Below are positions 23,182 to 36,347 of a stretch of 64,000 nucleotides of DNA, piece after piece. Below the pieces are notes generated by a model. That model was not told the origin of the DNA. It ran no database searches and saw nothing but the letters and a program-made list of their open reading frames with translations. Numbering within the stretch: position 1 is the first letter of the stretch; each line of letters begins with the position of its first letter. The translations under genes and the position numbers were made by a program. This DNA is from Ifrita kowaldi (taxonomy: Eukaryota; Chordata; Aves; Passeriformes; Cinclosomatidae), in assembly GCA_013398055.1 (NCBI GenBank), contig VZRS01007666.1:372001-436000 (forward strand). Direction: 5' to 3'.

Positions 23182-26100
23182 GTACAGTTGAAAAAAAAGC
23201 CTCCAGGTTTCACAGGTTTTCAGCCATTCATCTGGTGTGGTGGCTTGGCCTCTGCTGGGAACACATGGGATGAGGGAGAGGTTTGCTCTTGCTGCTCTTA
23301 CTGGAAGACTGATGGAGGTGAGAACAATCTGGTGTCTCTTTTTCTGGATGAAGAGGAAGTGCAGACTTGGGCTGGAGCAAACCTGGATCCTGGTGGTCCC
23401 TTCCTGGTGGTGAAATTTGTAAAAGCAGCAGTTTTGCAGAGTAATGCTCTGTAGCGCCATTCTCATACACTCATTGCACACATACAGGGCTGTTATTCTA
23501 ATCACAGAGCACTGAAAGCCAGTCTGGCAGTGGCCTTTCACTGACCCTGTGTCTCAAATGCTCAATATCCTTCTCCTTGATATTTAATTCAGTCATTTGC
23601 CAGCTCAATATCTGGCATCCAGTCAGACTCCAAAGGCTCTGTCTCAAGAAAACGCTTTGTTACTTGGGACCTGATGCAAACCTGCAGAAGCGGGAATATT
23701 CCCATTGAAATCGCAGGCTCATCCTCTGTCCCCACAGACTTTTCTAACAGAGGGCAAAATAGGGAAAAACCCGAAGTAGAATTTCAGAAAATTTGTGGGT
23801 GAAAAATTAGCGAGGATGTAAGCAGTATAGGGAAAAGTGATGACTTTTACATGAGCTCGTTTACATGCTTGGAAAAAACAGAGCTGTAAAGGTCTTTAAT
23901 GCTGTGTTTCTAACTCTATTGCTGATTCGTTATTTAAGTGTGGTGTGACCCTGTAGTTTCCAATATGGGAGCAGAGTTGGTTTAGCTCATTGCTGAGTGT
24001 AACTGAAATGAGTCTTTCCGTTCTTTGAACATAAACTGTTCTGTATCACCAGTACAATTGGAAGTCTTCTGAAATCAGAGGGAGATTTTTCCTTGATTCT
24101 CTCCTCAGTTGTTTGCCAGCTGAGGGGTTAAATACCCCATGACTTTGGTGTGTGTCAGCAAACATTTATCACGGCAGCTCCACTGCCGGAGGTGTGACAG
24201 GGAAGTCTCCGGTGGGCACTGTTTTTAACAAGGTGATTCACAGTCGTGATTGATTGTCTTCCAGCACTGTGAGGGACGGGCAGCTGGGGGGGACACGTGG
24301 TGGGGAGAGAACGTGACATTATTTCTGAGCAAAGAATAGGTACAGCTCCCTTCCTGATTCCTTTGGGTGGTGATGTCCCAGCTTCAAAGTCCTGATCCCG
24401 GTCCTGCTTGGAGGAGGGAATGTGAGAAGTCCCTGAGCAGACAGCTCTAATGACATCTTCCCAGAGAATTTTTCCAGCTTTCATTTGAAGGCCACTTTGG
24501 GGCATATCAAGGTTTGAAGATTGATACAACATTTCCATAGCAAATCAAATTTCTTACATCTTATTCGAGGACAGATCAATATTCAAAGTGTTCCCAAATG
24601 TTTTAACTAGCTCTGTTCATCTGTCAAAGAAGCAGTAAATTGCATCCTCTTCTTGTCTGAAATCCAGATAAGCCTTTGAGCTATTAAATCAGAAAAGGAT
24701 AATTTTGCCTACAAAATACTTGTGCCTCTGCTTCTAGCAGTGATTTTTGGTATTCTCTATCCCAGGCTGGAGTGCTTGCCTTTAAGGCAGGAAGGTAGAA
24801 AGCAATCTGTTTTTATTCAAAAGCAATTACATTTGTCTTTGATGTATTTGTCAGGGGTTTTTTCTCTCTTTCCTGTTTAATCGGTATTCTTTTAAAGGTT
24901 TATATTAGTATTGAATTTCTCTTCCTTGCTTTTGTAGAGCCTCCTAGGAATTTGGGTATTGGAGGCCCTCATTCCATGTGCTTGGCAAGAAACATGATCT
25001 TGTGCCTTTGAGAAAGTGATAGAGAGGTCATGGAGTAAAAGGGAATATCTGCATGCTCCTCCTTTGCCTCAGAGTTGTGTGTCCCTCTTTTGTGCAGAGA
25101 CAAGTGTAGACAATGTATTTAGCTAAGGGTAGATCTTGCAAAGGTATAGAAACTTTTTTATAATTCAAGATGCCTCAGAATATTGTAACAACTGAGGAGG
25201 TACCACACCAGCCATTGCAAGAGAAGAAATATGTGACCAGAATTCATGATTATTTCTGGCAGCGGTTGACAAATGAAAGACACTGCATATTCTTTGAGGT
25301 AACACGAAAATGTGTTCAGTACTGATTCAACAGTAAGTTAGATATGTATGTGCATCTATAAAAATATATCTGCATATGTGTGAATATCCATGCTCCAAGC
25401 AAACTAAAAAATCTTGTTATATGTTACAGGAGTTCAGCATTCATTTTTCTCTGCTCGGTGCTGCTGAACTATGCCTGAGGACTGAAAATGCTTCCCTGGA
25501 TATCCTGGGCAATTGTTATTTCTCACATCTTCCATATGCCCATTTATAATGGCTGTGATTAAAAATGCAGGATTACTTGATTACGACAGTATCTGCAATG
25601 TTCTTAATAATTTTGCACACCTCTAATGAGAAAAGTATTAGAGTATCCCAAATAAATGCTGACTCTGAGGGCAGCTAGAATGAGCAGCCAATGGCTGTTT
25701 GAAGTCAGTCGGAATTTTGCCCAGATTTAATAAAAAAAAAACAGATAAAAAAAGGACATATGGAGCTCGAGTTCTACCCACGGAAATTTTGCAGAACAAG
25801 ACCATCAAAAATGTGCTGTTGAGCAGAGGCTGAGCAGGGCACCGTGACCTTGAGCGGCGGGGAAAGCCCCCACTAAGGCTTCAGCAGGATCAATTGAGCA
25901 GATCCCGTTCCGGTGAGCAGGAAAGGACCCTGTGGTGCTGTCCCAGCACTCCTGGGGTCCGGGGTGGAGCAAAGGCAGGGCTGTGTGTGTGCACAGCAGG
26001 CAGGGCTGTCCCTCCGCAGGATCCTGCACCGCCAAACGCAGCCTGGTCCCTGCTTGGGGCTGGGATGTGGTGACCTGGAACCGAGTGCGGGACCTCATCT

Positions 26101-29100
26101 CTGAGCCTGGCAGGGAGCTGCAGTTTGTGCCAGGCCAGGGCAGGGCATGGAGGGTGGCCAAGTAAGATGTGACCTACTGACTCAACAGTGAGCAAGCCAA
26201 AAGAGGGTAGAGTGAACCAAGGAAACGGGAATGCAGGAGGAGACGTGCTCCAGCCTGCGGCACGGCATGACACTGCTGGGCACTCAGCCTCCCGCAGAAG
26301 CAAGTTTGCTTTAGCCTGGAATACAGATATACAGAATTGTCCAAGAGCTGGAAAAATTGGCAGCAGTGTGAAGAGACTCATTAGACAGTCTGATGGGGTT
26401 TAAGTGAAGGGGCTTCCCAGCCTGCAGAGCACTCAGCCTGGGTTCCCAAGGAGCGTGCTCTCTTTGAGTCACCTTGAAGCAACCCTTGATGGGAATAGAA
26501 AAGAAATCATCAAGTATTATTAATTATAATAGGTTGTTGTTGCTGGTTAAGATTATAATAACTTAATTGAAATAGTGTCTTGAGCCGTAGCACAGTGTTC
26601 TTGAAATCAGGAGCTCACTCTTGGTGAAGTTCTCTGTAGTGAGAACTGGCCCCTGGACACCCTCAGATGTGCTGGCTCTTAAACTGAATTGCATCTTTCC
26701 TTTTGTGATACTTGCTGGAAAAACAGTTTAATGCATTTCTAGCTTATCTAGCCTCAGATCAAGTAGCTGGGCAATTGAAATGTGTAAATGTAGGCCCTTC
26801 AAAAATGCAGAACAGGAGTAGTGATGCAGGATTTCCTTTTCCACAGCACCATCTTTCTTCCTCCCTCTCCCCCTTCACGGGTTGTTTTGATTTAACGCGC
26901 CACTGTTTGAAAGTGTATCTTAAAAGACCATGTTTTACTCATGTTGAATAATGTTCTGCCTCTTTGAACTTTACCTCTATGTGAAGAACACAGCCAAGTT
27001 TTAAAAATGCAGCTGCAAGCTGGAGCTGAAATTCCCCTGCTCCCTCTGGCAGCCTTAATCAGCAGAGCTCTCCCGGAGCTGCGTGTTGCCTTTCAAGCAC
27101 TGACAAAGCGGGACAGGTTGCAGAGCTCGGCTGCCCAGCACTGCCTGCCCTGCGAGGATTCTGCTGCCTTTTCCAAGCCTACATCTCCGAGCTGCACCAC
27201 ACCAGCTCCTTACAGCAGGAAGGACCTGGGGCTTGGAGTGGGGTTTTCCCCGCTGTGCAGCACCAGTTGCTGCCTGCTGTGAGCACAGCCCCTGAACTTG
27301 TACGGCTGGGTGTGTGGGATCCCAGCGGTGTCCTTGGGAAGGGCTCTTTCAGGAGAAACTCTACAGAAAAAATTGCTCAATAAGATAGCATGAAAATGCT
27401 TAAATATAAAAGGAGAAAGGGAATTTAATCACAAAACAACAGCGTGATGGAGAAAGATTATTTCCATCTCTGCAGAAGCTAAGTTTTGCTATAACCACCG
27501 CAAACCCTTCCTCACGGAAGGATGTGGATGTCTTACTTAACTGAAGCGTTCAGTTCTGAAAAGGTCAATGTGAAATGCTCTGCAGCGACTTGAGTGCTTT
27601 GCTCTGGGTTGTATCTATTTTGTTTTAACAGAAAGATTGTCAAAAATTAACTCATCTCTCCAAAACAATTTGTTCCTGTCAGACTGGCCTTTTCCATTCC
27701 CATTCATCCTTTCCACTTCACTAACCCTCTGGATACATCTTGGTCCCTTTCAAGTCAATAGCACAAGTCCAAGTGACTTCTTTTAAACTCCACTTTCATC
27801 CAGCCGCTTCATTCTCCTGGAATTCTGTAGGATAGTTTATTCCTACCACCTTCCTTGGGAGTGGTGTGAAAGAGTGCTGTGTATAGAGAGTCCTCCAAAA
27901 TAAAGGAATATTAGTAATTCTTACATGAGAAATGTTGTAATTTAAAATTTCTCCATCTCCTCCTGAGTCCATGGAACTCTGATAGAATAATTGTTGATAA
28001 CATGCCACGTGAAAAATGAAATAGCCGGGAGCCAAATCTATATGTGGCAAATTGAGTTAAAGAAATCTCATAAAAAATAAGCAGTATATAAAAAAAACCT
28101 AAGGATTTTAAAAGCTGATTATTCTACTGGTGTCCCAGTTTGTTTATTTTATTTCTATGCCAGCAGAGATTCCCTCAGAGATTAACGCCATGGACTAATG
28201 CACAGATGGGGCCAGAAACTCGAAAGTCATCTGAATATTAAGAATTTAAATCTTTAGCCTCAGTGATTTGAACAGAAAGCCAATTATGAGGCTGAATTAG
28301 TTTTCAAATTAAACTGCAATTTAAGGTTTGTGAAATTAATCTTTTAAGGCATATAGTTGCATTCGTATATATATTCATGGGGAGAATTTGGATTCTGCAG
28401 TTCTGGCTTGTTCCTCTTCTCCAACCTGACAGTGCAATTCATGAAGAGATGCCTGGTGTGCTGCAGGTTGTTTGTTCATTGAAAGAACAGAGCAGTTGTT
28501 GCTGGGTGGCAGGGCCTGAGATCTGAAGAGAAGATGTTTCATTTTTAAAAATTAATAGGACACGGAGTGAATCCCTCTTCCTGCCACTGCAACCCATTCC
28601 AAAAATGCCACAGTGCTGCTCATAGTCAAAACATTTAATATGTTTTTTCCAGCTTGGAGGGAAGTTAATTTTGGAACTCTTCATTTAGGAAGGTCCTAGT
28701 TCAAGAGAGCACCTGATCAGGTTCATGGATGGGGCTGCCAAACGTTCTGGTTTGTAACCCTGAAAGCCAAAATCATGCAAATGCTGAATGTCTCAGAGAG
28801 ATTGTGCACAGGTAAAGTATTCCAGAGGGCCAGAGTAGGACTCAGATTCTTCCAGTCATCCCAGAGCTCTTCACAGGTTAGGTGCATTACTTCTGGATCT
28901 ATCCCGAGACTGAATGTATTCCTCGATGGCAGTGCCATCTTCTGCACCCTGGGCAGGTGCTGCTCTTACCCTTGCACTTTATATGCTACTAAAAATGGCT
29001 TCGTCCAACTTGATTCCATTCTCTCACACATTACACACAGACTTAGGATACATAATATTCTTTTTCAAGTTCTTTTGCTCAGCAGAGCACAATTTTAAGA

Positions 29101-32100
29101 TAAGAAATTGTTTTTCTGCAGACTCATGTGGTAGTGCTTTCCATTTTCTTTCAAGGTGAGTGGTTATGAAATCTGTGCTCTTAATTTCCTTTTCAGAAGC
29201 ATCCGGTCCCAAGAGCAAGGAAGTAAATTATAGGACTGTAAGTGAGAAAAAGATGCAAAACCTCAGACTTATGGGTTTTCCCTCTAAAAAAAAACATGGC
29301 CAAGTTGATGTAAAGGAAAAAAATAGGGAAATCATGGTCTGAGACCACTCTAGGAGGGAGTTACAACTGAACACTGTAACACTCTATTCTCTGCCTCCTT
29401 TTAACTACAAATAACATAGTATGATATATATAATAATGTTTATATTACATTACACCACTTTATATTATATTGTATTACCTTACAGCGTCAAAATTCAGGG
29501 ATTGGATTGAAGCCTTGTGGAGGATGTGTTCAGTGTCAGGTTCTGTGATGTTTGGAGTCACACATGCCGTCAGTTCAGCATGAAACGCGGCTGTGCTGTT
29601 CACACAATTCAGTGGGAATGTTCAGGATATCTTGTCCTAAGTAGTCATGCTTTCCCCCTTCTTTGAATTACCCCTGGAAATTGAGAGGATTCATGTGCAG
29701 GAACTCAGCCGAGCTGAACCTCATGGATTTATGCAGCCAGAACCATTTGCTTAGAGGCTGGATGCGCTTTTGCCCATCCTGATGTTTGACTGGTGGGATT
29801 TCTCTTGGGCAAGGGGGTCTCAGTAGGCTGCAGGCTGCTGGAGGGGAGAGATCTTCAGATCTGGCAAGGGCCATGTGTGTGCTGCAGTCGGTGCATCTGC
29901 TCGTTGGCTCTCCGGAGGTATTTATTCCATTTTTAACAGTAAGGAGGTCTTATTTCCGTTCTGGGTGACAGCAGCCTCTTCAGCTCTCTCTGTTGTCTCT
30001 CCAGACCTGCTCGCTCTCTTTATTCTCATTAGGCTGGCTCTTGCCCTGTCTGAAGCTGAGGATCCAATGTCTCTGCTAATTAGGAAGTGGCATCCGTTAT
30101 GAATTAGGTTAGCTGCTTGAAAGGTCAAAATTTGCCAATGATTACAAAAATTACGGTGAAGGAGAATGACAGTAGCTATCAGTTATGACGGAAGGAATAT
30201 CATTCTGAAGGAAGGTGCTGCTTCTATTTCGTTTTTTATCCAGAGCATGTGAGATGCAGTTTAATTTAAGTATATTTGCAATTTATTACATCTGCAGTAC
30301 TCGCACTCACTTCTGTCATCTTGATGTCTTGTCCGTGTTCCTGTTCACCTCTGTGACTCCACTCAGCGCCATTGCTGGGTCAGCTACCCAATTTCATTTG
30401 AAACCCTTAACAACGAGTATGTGAAATTGTTTCACATCACCCATTGAATACATTAAATTTTTTTGACTTGAGGATGCAGGTTTGTTGGATGAAATGCTTT
30501 AGTCTTTAACACTACAGAAAGTTCCGCTGTACTCTGAGGACTTTTTCAGGTTCCCATTGTACTTGTCGCTGGAACTTGGTTTTGATGCCTTTACTTTTCT
30601 AGTGTGCCCTTCTGTCCCCGAGGCCTCCTTGCAATCAGTGAAATCACCTAAAGGGTGAAGCGTGCCTGCCATGAGTTAGGGGCATGAGATCCCCATCCTC
30701 TATGGGGAAGGAAACTAATATCAGGAAACTCTTCTGAGTGGGAAATTTGGGGTTTAGGAAATGTAAATTTTACACTGTTCTTCAGTATTTAATCTTCCCA
30801 CAACAACTGTTACTGTCTTCTTTAGCTAGCATCAGATGCAGAGGATTCACTAAGTGAGCTTTCCAATTTGAGGGGAAAAAATGAGGAGTAAGGGGAAGTT
30901 TCCATTAGTACAAAGCCATTATTAACTTGGGTTAATGAAGATCTAATGTAATATGGCCATCACCACATGTCTGCACGTAATGATTCCGTCCTTTTCTATG
31001 GGGAATGATTAAATTAAGTATCTTGTAGGTCAAAATTAGACTGAGAAGGTTAACCAACCTTTAATGATTCTGCAGCCATTTACCAGCCATTTAAAAACAT
31101 AAACTGTGAGATAAAGCTGGAAAGAGAAACAGCATTATCAGTAAAAACTGGGTGAAGTTTTAGCGTTTTCTGTTTATATCATAGGAGAAGACAGAGAGGA
31201 ATATATGTTTTTGCAGTGACGTGGGATAAAGGGCAAAGTGAAAGGAGTTTTTATTTTTGGTTTTTGTTGGCTTCCTGATAAGTGCCCATTAGCTCTTTAT
31301 TTTAACATGCATTAAATCTAACTAATCAAAACAGCTTAGAAAAATGGCAATTATAAAGCAATTGTAACAAAGACTTTGGGAGCACAACTGTGCCAAAATA
31401 TTGATTGTATGCCTTAAACTCTTGAAAGCTCCATCTTTATGGAGAAATGAAGTTGCATAGATGGGAGAGCAGAGATTGCAGACAACGTGAGGGGAATTAG
31501 CAGCCCTCAGGATGCTTCGGGACTGTCTGAGCTACAAAGAACTGAGCTGATTCTCAGATTCCACGGTGATTTGGGGGGGGACATTTGCTTATGACTGTGC
31601 TTATCTGCTCACGCAGGCTCAGGGCAGCTATCTCTCTCGTTTTGCTTTTCTTTTTCCTTAGCATGTACAGATGGAATGAGATATGGTGAACCTAGCAAAA
31701 TCTCTTTGTAGTCTTTTACAAGGAGATGCAATTCATTTTAAAATTGACAAACAAAACTGAATACACAGGTAGAAATTATCTCCCTTTGCTTCCATCCTCC
31801 CAGGTTCTGTAAGGCATTTTTTTGCCTATCCTGCAGAAACCTTAATTAATCCAATGGGAATATTTTCCATAAGGGTTGCTTTCAAGCATTTCTCTCATGT
31901 GTGTTATCCGTGGTTAGAAACAAAAACATCTCATTTGACAAAATAACATCTGGGAGGTTATGGTCTCTGGGAGAATCAAAGGGAATGCATTGGGAAGTTA
32001 CAGATTCTGAAGATCTTGCCTTTTATTGATAGATCTCCTTCGTCATGCCATCCATTAATTTTAACTCAGGTGATAGATGAACTCTGCGCATTAGTTAATG

Positions 32101-35100
32101 AAGGCTAATGCACAGTAATCTTGTCATCACTAGCTGTGCATGGTAATTCAATCTGCTGCTCGGAAGAGCTGTTCAACATGCAGCAAATTTGATTTAATAT
32201 TGACATGATATACTAGGTTTGGTATTTTATTTAACATACCATGTGCCTTATTTGATGAGAAACAGTTTTCTTTCAACAGTACCTGACTTAGGCAAGGTGT
32301 GTAGTTTGATGCAGTTATGTCAGATTAATATCTGTTATATCTGCACTGGGTATTCATCCTGTGATACACTGCACAGGCTGGGGCAAATTTCTGAGTTTGG
32401 CACTTTATGCATTCATTTAATATTGTCAGTGTGCTTGAGAGCAAGCCCTGAAGAGCAGAAAAATAAAGGTGATGCTTTTCTCAGACGCTGAAAGAGTAAA
32501 TTCCCTCTTGCCCTGTTTACACTTGTTTAACCTACTCTTGTAGCTTCGTCACCACCAGCAGGTCGGATGCAAAATTGGCAGAGTACAGTTTGGGAGTCCT
32601 GAGTGTGACTTAGAGGAGTTTGCTCAGTGTTTCTGGTCTGTAGTAAGTGCTACTGGTCTCTCTTTGGGTAGCATATAGGGCTGTAAATATGGTGTGGTTA
32701 ATACATTGATTTCCACAAAACACACACACACCCCATGGGCCAGATTGGGCAGTCAGTGCTTTCTCACTTAAAACCAAACAATACCAGCTTCAATCCTTGA
32801 GTGCATTAGAGCTGTGCTCTCTGCCACTGTACCTTTGCCTAAATTGTGTGGTATGAGGGGCTGGATATGGGGTTATATTGCCTTTATTTTAATATAAAGT
32901 ACCTGAAGATGTATCTCCATGCAAAGGACATAGAAGCACGACATTATTTACTTTTATTGCAGGTAAATCATCACCAACCATCTGAGCATAGTGCAAGAGT
33001 TTATACAGCACCCAGAGGATGTTAGACACTTTATCTGTGTATATCCACATCGCTCTGTTGAATACTCTTGTGCTCAGATCTATGTTTATGTCATTCACTG
33101 CAGCACACAGGTGTCTGGAGGATACATCTTGCTTAAAGACAGGCTAAATGCAAAGCAAACCCAGTGGAACATAGGCAGTGGTGTAGGTTACCCCAGTTGA
33201 TCCCTCGGGAGCTGTCCCTGGGGATGGTGCCCTCAGCACGGGGAACAAGAGATGCTGTCGGTCAACACTGCCAGGTGGGAAAAGCGTGTACACAGGAAAG
33301 GGAGAGGAGATACCAGCCACTGTCCAGACTGTGGAGAGGAAGAAGCAATTTGCAGCCAGTTTACAGCAGACTGTGGTCAGACAGGCAACCCCAGGGAGAG
33401 CCAGGAAGGAAGCGGCTGCTGCAACCCCATCATGTGCTGCAAAGTGCTGCAGCCACACAGGGCCCTTTGCAGAGGGCATTCTATTAAGTTACAAGATAGT
33501 AATTAATGCCAAGTTCCTCTCTTTATTTTCTCTGTGGCTGAGTTTCATAATCGAAATTAAAGATAGGAGATAGGGAGCAGATTGCCTCTTGAAATACAGC
33601 TCCGTGGTGCTCAGTTCATGACTTTAGAGACATTTGTCCAGTCCCATCTTCCTTTATGGAGATGTAGGTCAAATGCTGTTGAAATAGTCCTTTTTCTCTA
33701 GAGCAAATGTGCTCAGTCCAGTGCTACACCACAGGAAAGAAGCCAAAAGGTCAGGGAAAGAGTGGAGGAAACCTTCCGTGCTCTCCATCCTCGGTATAGC
33801 TGCTGTCCCCCACCCCCTCCCTCCACAGTTGCAGCCTGTTAGGTTCCCCTGCCGAGCTGGGAACCCACCATCTCACACGTGTGCTGCTTAATTTTGGAAT
33901 CTAAGTACAGTCTGAGACATCCCACATGAGGAGGGACCACAATTGTGGGGTGCCCTTGTCTGAACCTGGCAGTCCAAATGACTTCCAGAGCTGGTTTTTT
34001 GAGCTAGAAGCACATCATGAAATACCACCTGTTTTTTGGAATACATCTTAAGACTGCACATGTCCTAAAATAGATTCTGTTTTCCTCTTCCGCTTCTGTT
34101 TTCATTAGCCCTAGGTTTTGACATTCCGTTCGGAGATATTTTCAGTATTGAATGCATTAAGATAACATAAATTCCAAATCAAACATCTCATTCAGCATAT
34201 TTCCTATTTAAATTTCTCCCGTACATTTTCCCTGTAGTTATCTAAGGGTTGGTTTCATTATTTGTATCAGCTGTCTAGTGATAACTGGTTTTGCAAAAGA
34301 GCAGAAAACGAATGCTTGTAGAGAAAATAGAGAAAATTTGTTGCTTGCACAGCCTTGTTTCAATTCAGTGTTCCTTCCGTCTTCTGAAGTTTATTGATCG
34401 GGAGAATGTTAAAGTTGTTGAATAGTTTGTTTTCATTTCACAAATGTGAATCAGGATTATTGCAGAAAAACAGGAATGTATTCATCATTAAGATTTGCTT
34501 TACACATTCATTTATTTTTCAATCTATAATTCTTATTGAACTAAGAAAACTCACAGGAATATATGTATCACTACCAAGAACAAAAAGAGCCTGATTGAGG
34601 CAGATGGAAGATCAGCAAAGCACTTCACACAAGTGCAAAAATACAAACTTCTTGCTAATACTGAGAAACGTTGGTTTCCCAGAGTTGGGAAAGGTCCTAG
34701 GGGGATTTCCTACATGCTGAGTGGCTTAAAGACACTTGGCTAAGGTACAAGATGCTGCAGCCATTTCTAGATGTGCCCATTTAGAGCACGGAGTATTTTT
34801 AAAGTCTTCTGCAAACAGATGCAAGCTCTCCAGCTCTCTGGTATTCCTGAACTGGGAGTGTGGTAGCTCCCAGTGTGGCCAGGCTGGGGACCTGGGTGTA
34901 CCAGAGGAGACGTGGCACAATGCTGATGTGGCCACATGTCCTCAAGTTTGCCAGTGGCTCACAACAAAGCCAGAGAGCAGAACCAACTCAGCTCTTTTTG
35001 TAAAGCCATGTGTGGCTCCATCTCGAGTCAGCTCAGGTTCTTGCTGGGGCCACTTTGTATCTCTCCAGCACGGCAGGCTCCTAAGTTGATGCATCTGCTC

Positions 35101-36174
35101 AGACTTCCCAAATGCGCAGTGTTTGAGCTGCACCTTCCCTCTTTTCCTGGATGCTGTTGGGTTTGGTGATCACAAAAGGAGGTTATGTCTGGTTTCACTG
35201 TCTCTCTTTGCCTCCCACTCCTCCTCTCAGGTCTCGAATCATCAGATTCATCCACCGTTGCAGATTGCCTTGTGTGAGCAGTGTGTGCCTGCCCTGCTAC
35301 TCATTCCCTCCTACCAATATTGCAAGTGTAAAGCTGGGCCCTACGAGCTCTGGGGGGTCACAGGACCATGCAGCTGCAGGAGTCCATCCAATCAAGTAAC
35401 ATCTTTTACCCTCATAATGATAATTTCCCACTTTAGCAAAACACCCTGCTGCCAAACTCCAGTGCTAATGAGCCTGTCAGCGCATCAGTGCACTCCTGAC
35501 AGTACTGAGAAAGTAGGGATTGTTTTTTGCAAGGCAAATGAAGACACTGATGATTAGCAAGAAACAAACCAACAATTCAATACATCACTGGCCACACATA
35601 CCAAATCATTGATTTTCTGTCCTGCTGGGCAGCAGCTGCTGTATTTGCTCTGCAGAAATGGATTTTTTAATCCAGGAGGGACCAGAAAGGTGGATGGTTC
35701 TCCAAGAACTGGAAGCAGCAGGCAGTTGCTCCCTGCACTGGGCATGGGCATGGGCATGTCCTTCTGAAGCTGCTGAGAAGTCTGATGGGCTTTCTACTAT
35801 TAAACTCTACTTCTGAATGAATGTGAATGCAGTGATTGGATGGAAAAAAAAAATCTCCTGTGAGAATCTGTGAAATTGCAGGACAAAAAATGCTGCCCTA
35901 GAACTTACAATCACTGAAAGAATTAGAAGTTAATCATAGATACCCTCACATGACTTCTCTCTGTCTACCAGTTATGTGTAATCAGCATCCTTCCAGATCG
36001 TCTGTCTCAGCAGTGTTGCTATTTCCATAATCCTCGCCTTGCCTGGCTGGCTGGATTGAAGTGGGATGTCTATTCCATAGCATTTCTGAACAAAATGCAT
36101 GACCCCAGGTCAATGGGACCACAATCTGCTCTGCAATGAGATAACACTGATAATTCCTCTTCTCTTGTTCCCAG
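23182..36174 (+). other. CDH4: CDH4 intron 6 (12993 nt)
   Basis: Complete intron from GTACAG to TTGTTCCCAG. Most of it is AT-rich sequence without recognisable repeats; I see no CR1 here. GC-rich patches lie at about 25.8-26.2 kb, 27.0-27.3 kb and 33.2-33.45 kb, with several stop-free frames but no protein similarity I can name. An AT-rich run is at 29401-29480, a G8 run near 31573 and a short (GGGCAT)3 near 35739. A 129-nt exon-like open segment at 25170-25298 is discussed in the findings. The intron interrupts the codon for Gly124 after its first base. Confidence 0.93.
29401..29480. repeat. AT-rich low-complexity stretch
   Basis: About 80 nt made almost entirely of A and T, with short TATAT and TATTA runs. 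It is simple sequence, and I see no other feature in it. Confidence 0.8.
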
Positions 36175-36347
36175 GCACCTACGTGATGACAGTGACGGCG
36201 AACGACGCGGACGACGGCACCACGGCCAACGGGATGGTGAGGTACCGGATCGTCACCCAGACCCCACAGAGCCCCTCCCAAAACATGTTCACAATTAACA
36301 GTGAGACAGGGGACATTGTCACCGTGGCTGCTGGACTCGACAGGGAG
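36175..36347 (+). CDS. CDH4: R-cadherin exon 7 equivalent, start of EC2 (173 nt)
   Basis: Two bases complete Gly124, and 57 codons then cover mature residues 125-181, ending phase 0. TYVMTVTANDADDG holds the DxD pair D134 and D136, calcium ligands at the EC1-EC2 junction, followed by TTANGMVRYRIVTQTP. NMFTINSETGDI is the conserved EC2 strand segment, and AAGLDRE at the end is the EC2 LDRE calcium motif. The exon is one codon shorter than exon 7 of E-cadherin (176 nt), consistent with the known one-residue difference between E-cadherin and N/R-cadherins in this loop. The acceptor is TTGTTCCCAG at 36174 and the donor GTGAGT from 36348; a CTGAT branch candidate has its A at 36150. Together with the two preceding exons it gives 158 uninterrupted codons. 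Confidence 0.96.

Noticed and set aside
22995..23273. Open frame extending on both sides of the 145-nt exon
   Set aside because: Only 23037-23181 matches cadherin. The flanks contain the acceptor tract and the donor GTACAG.
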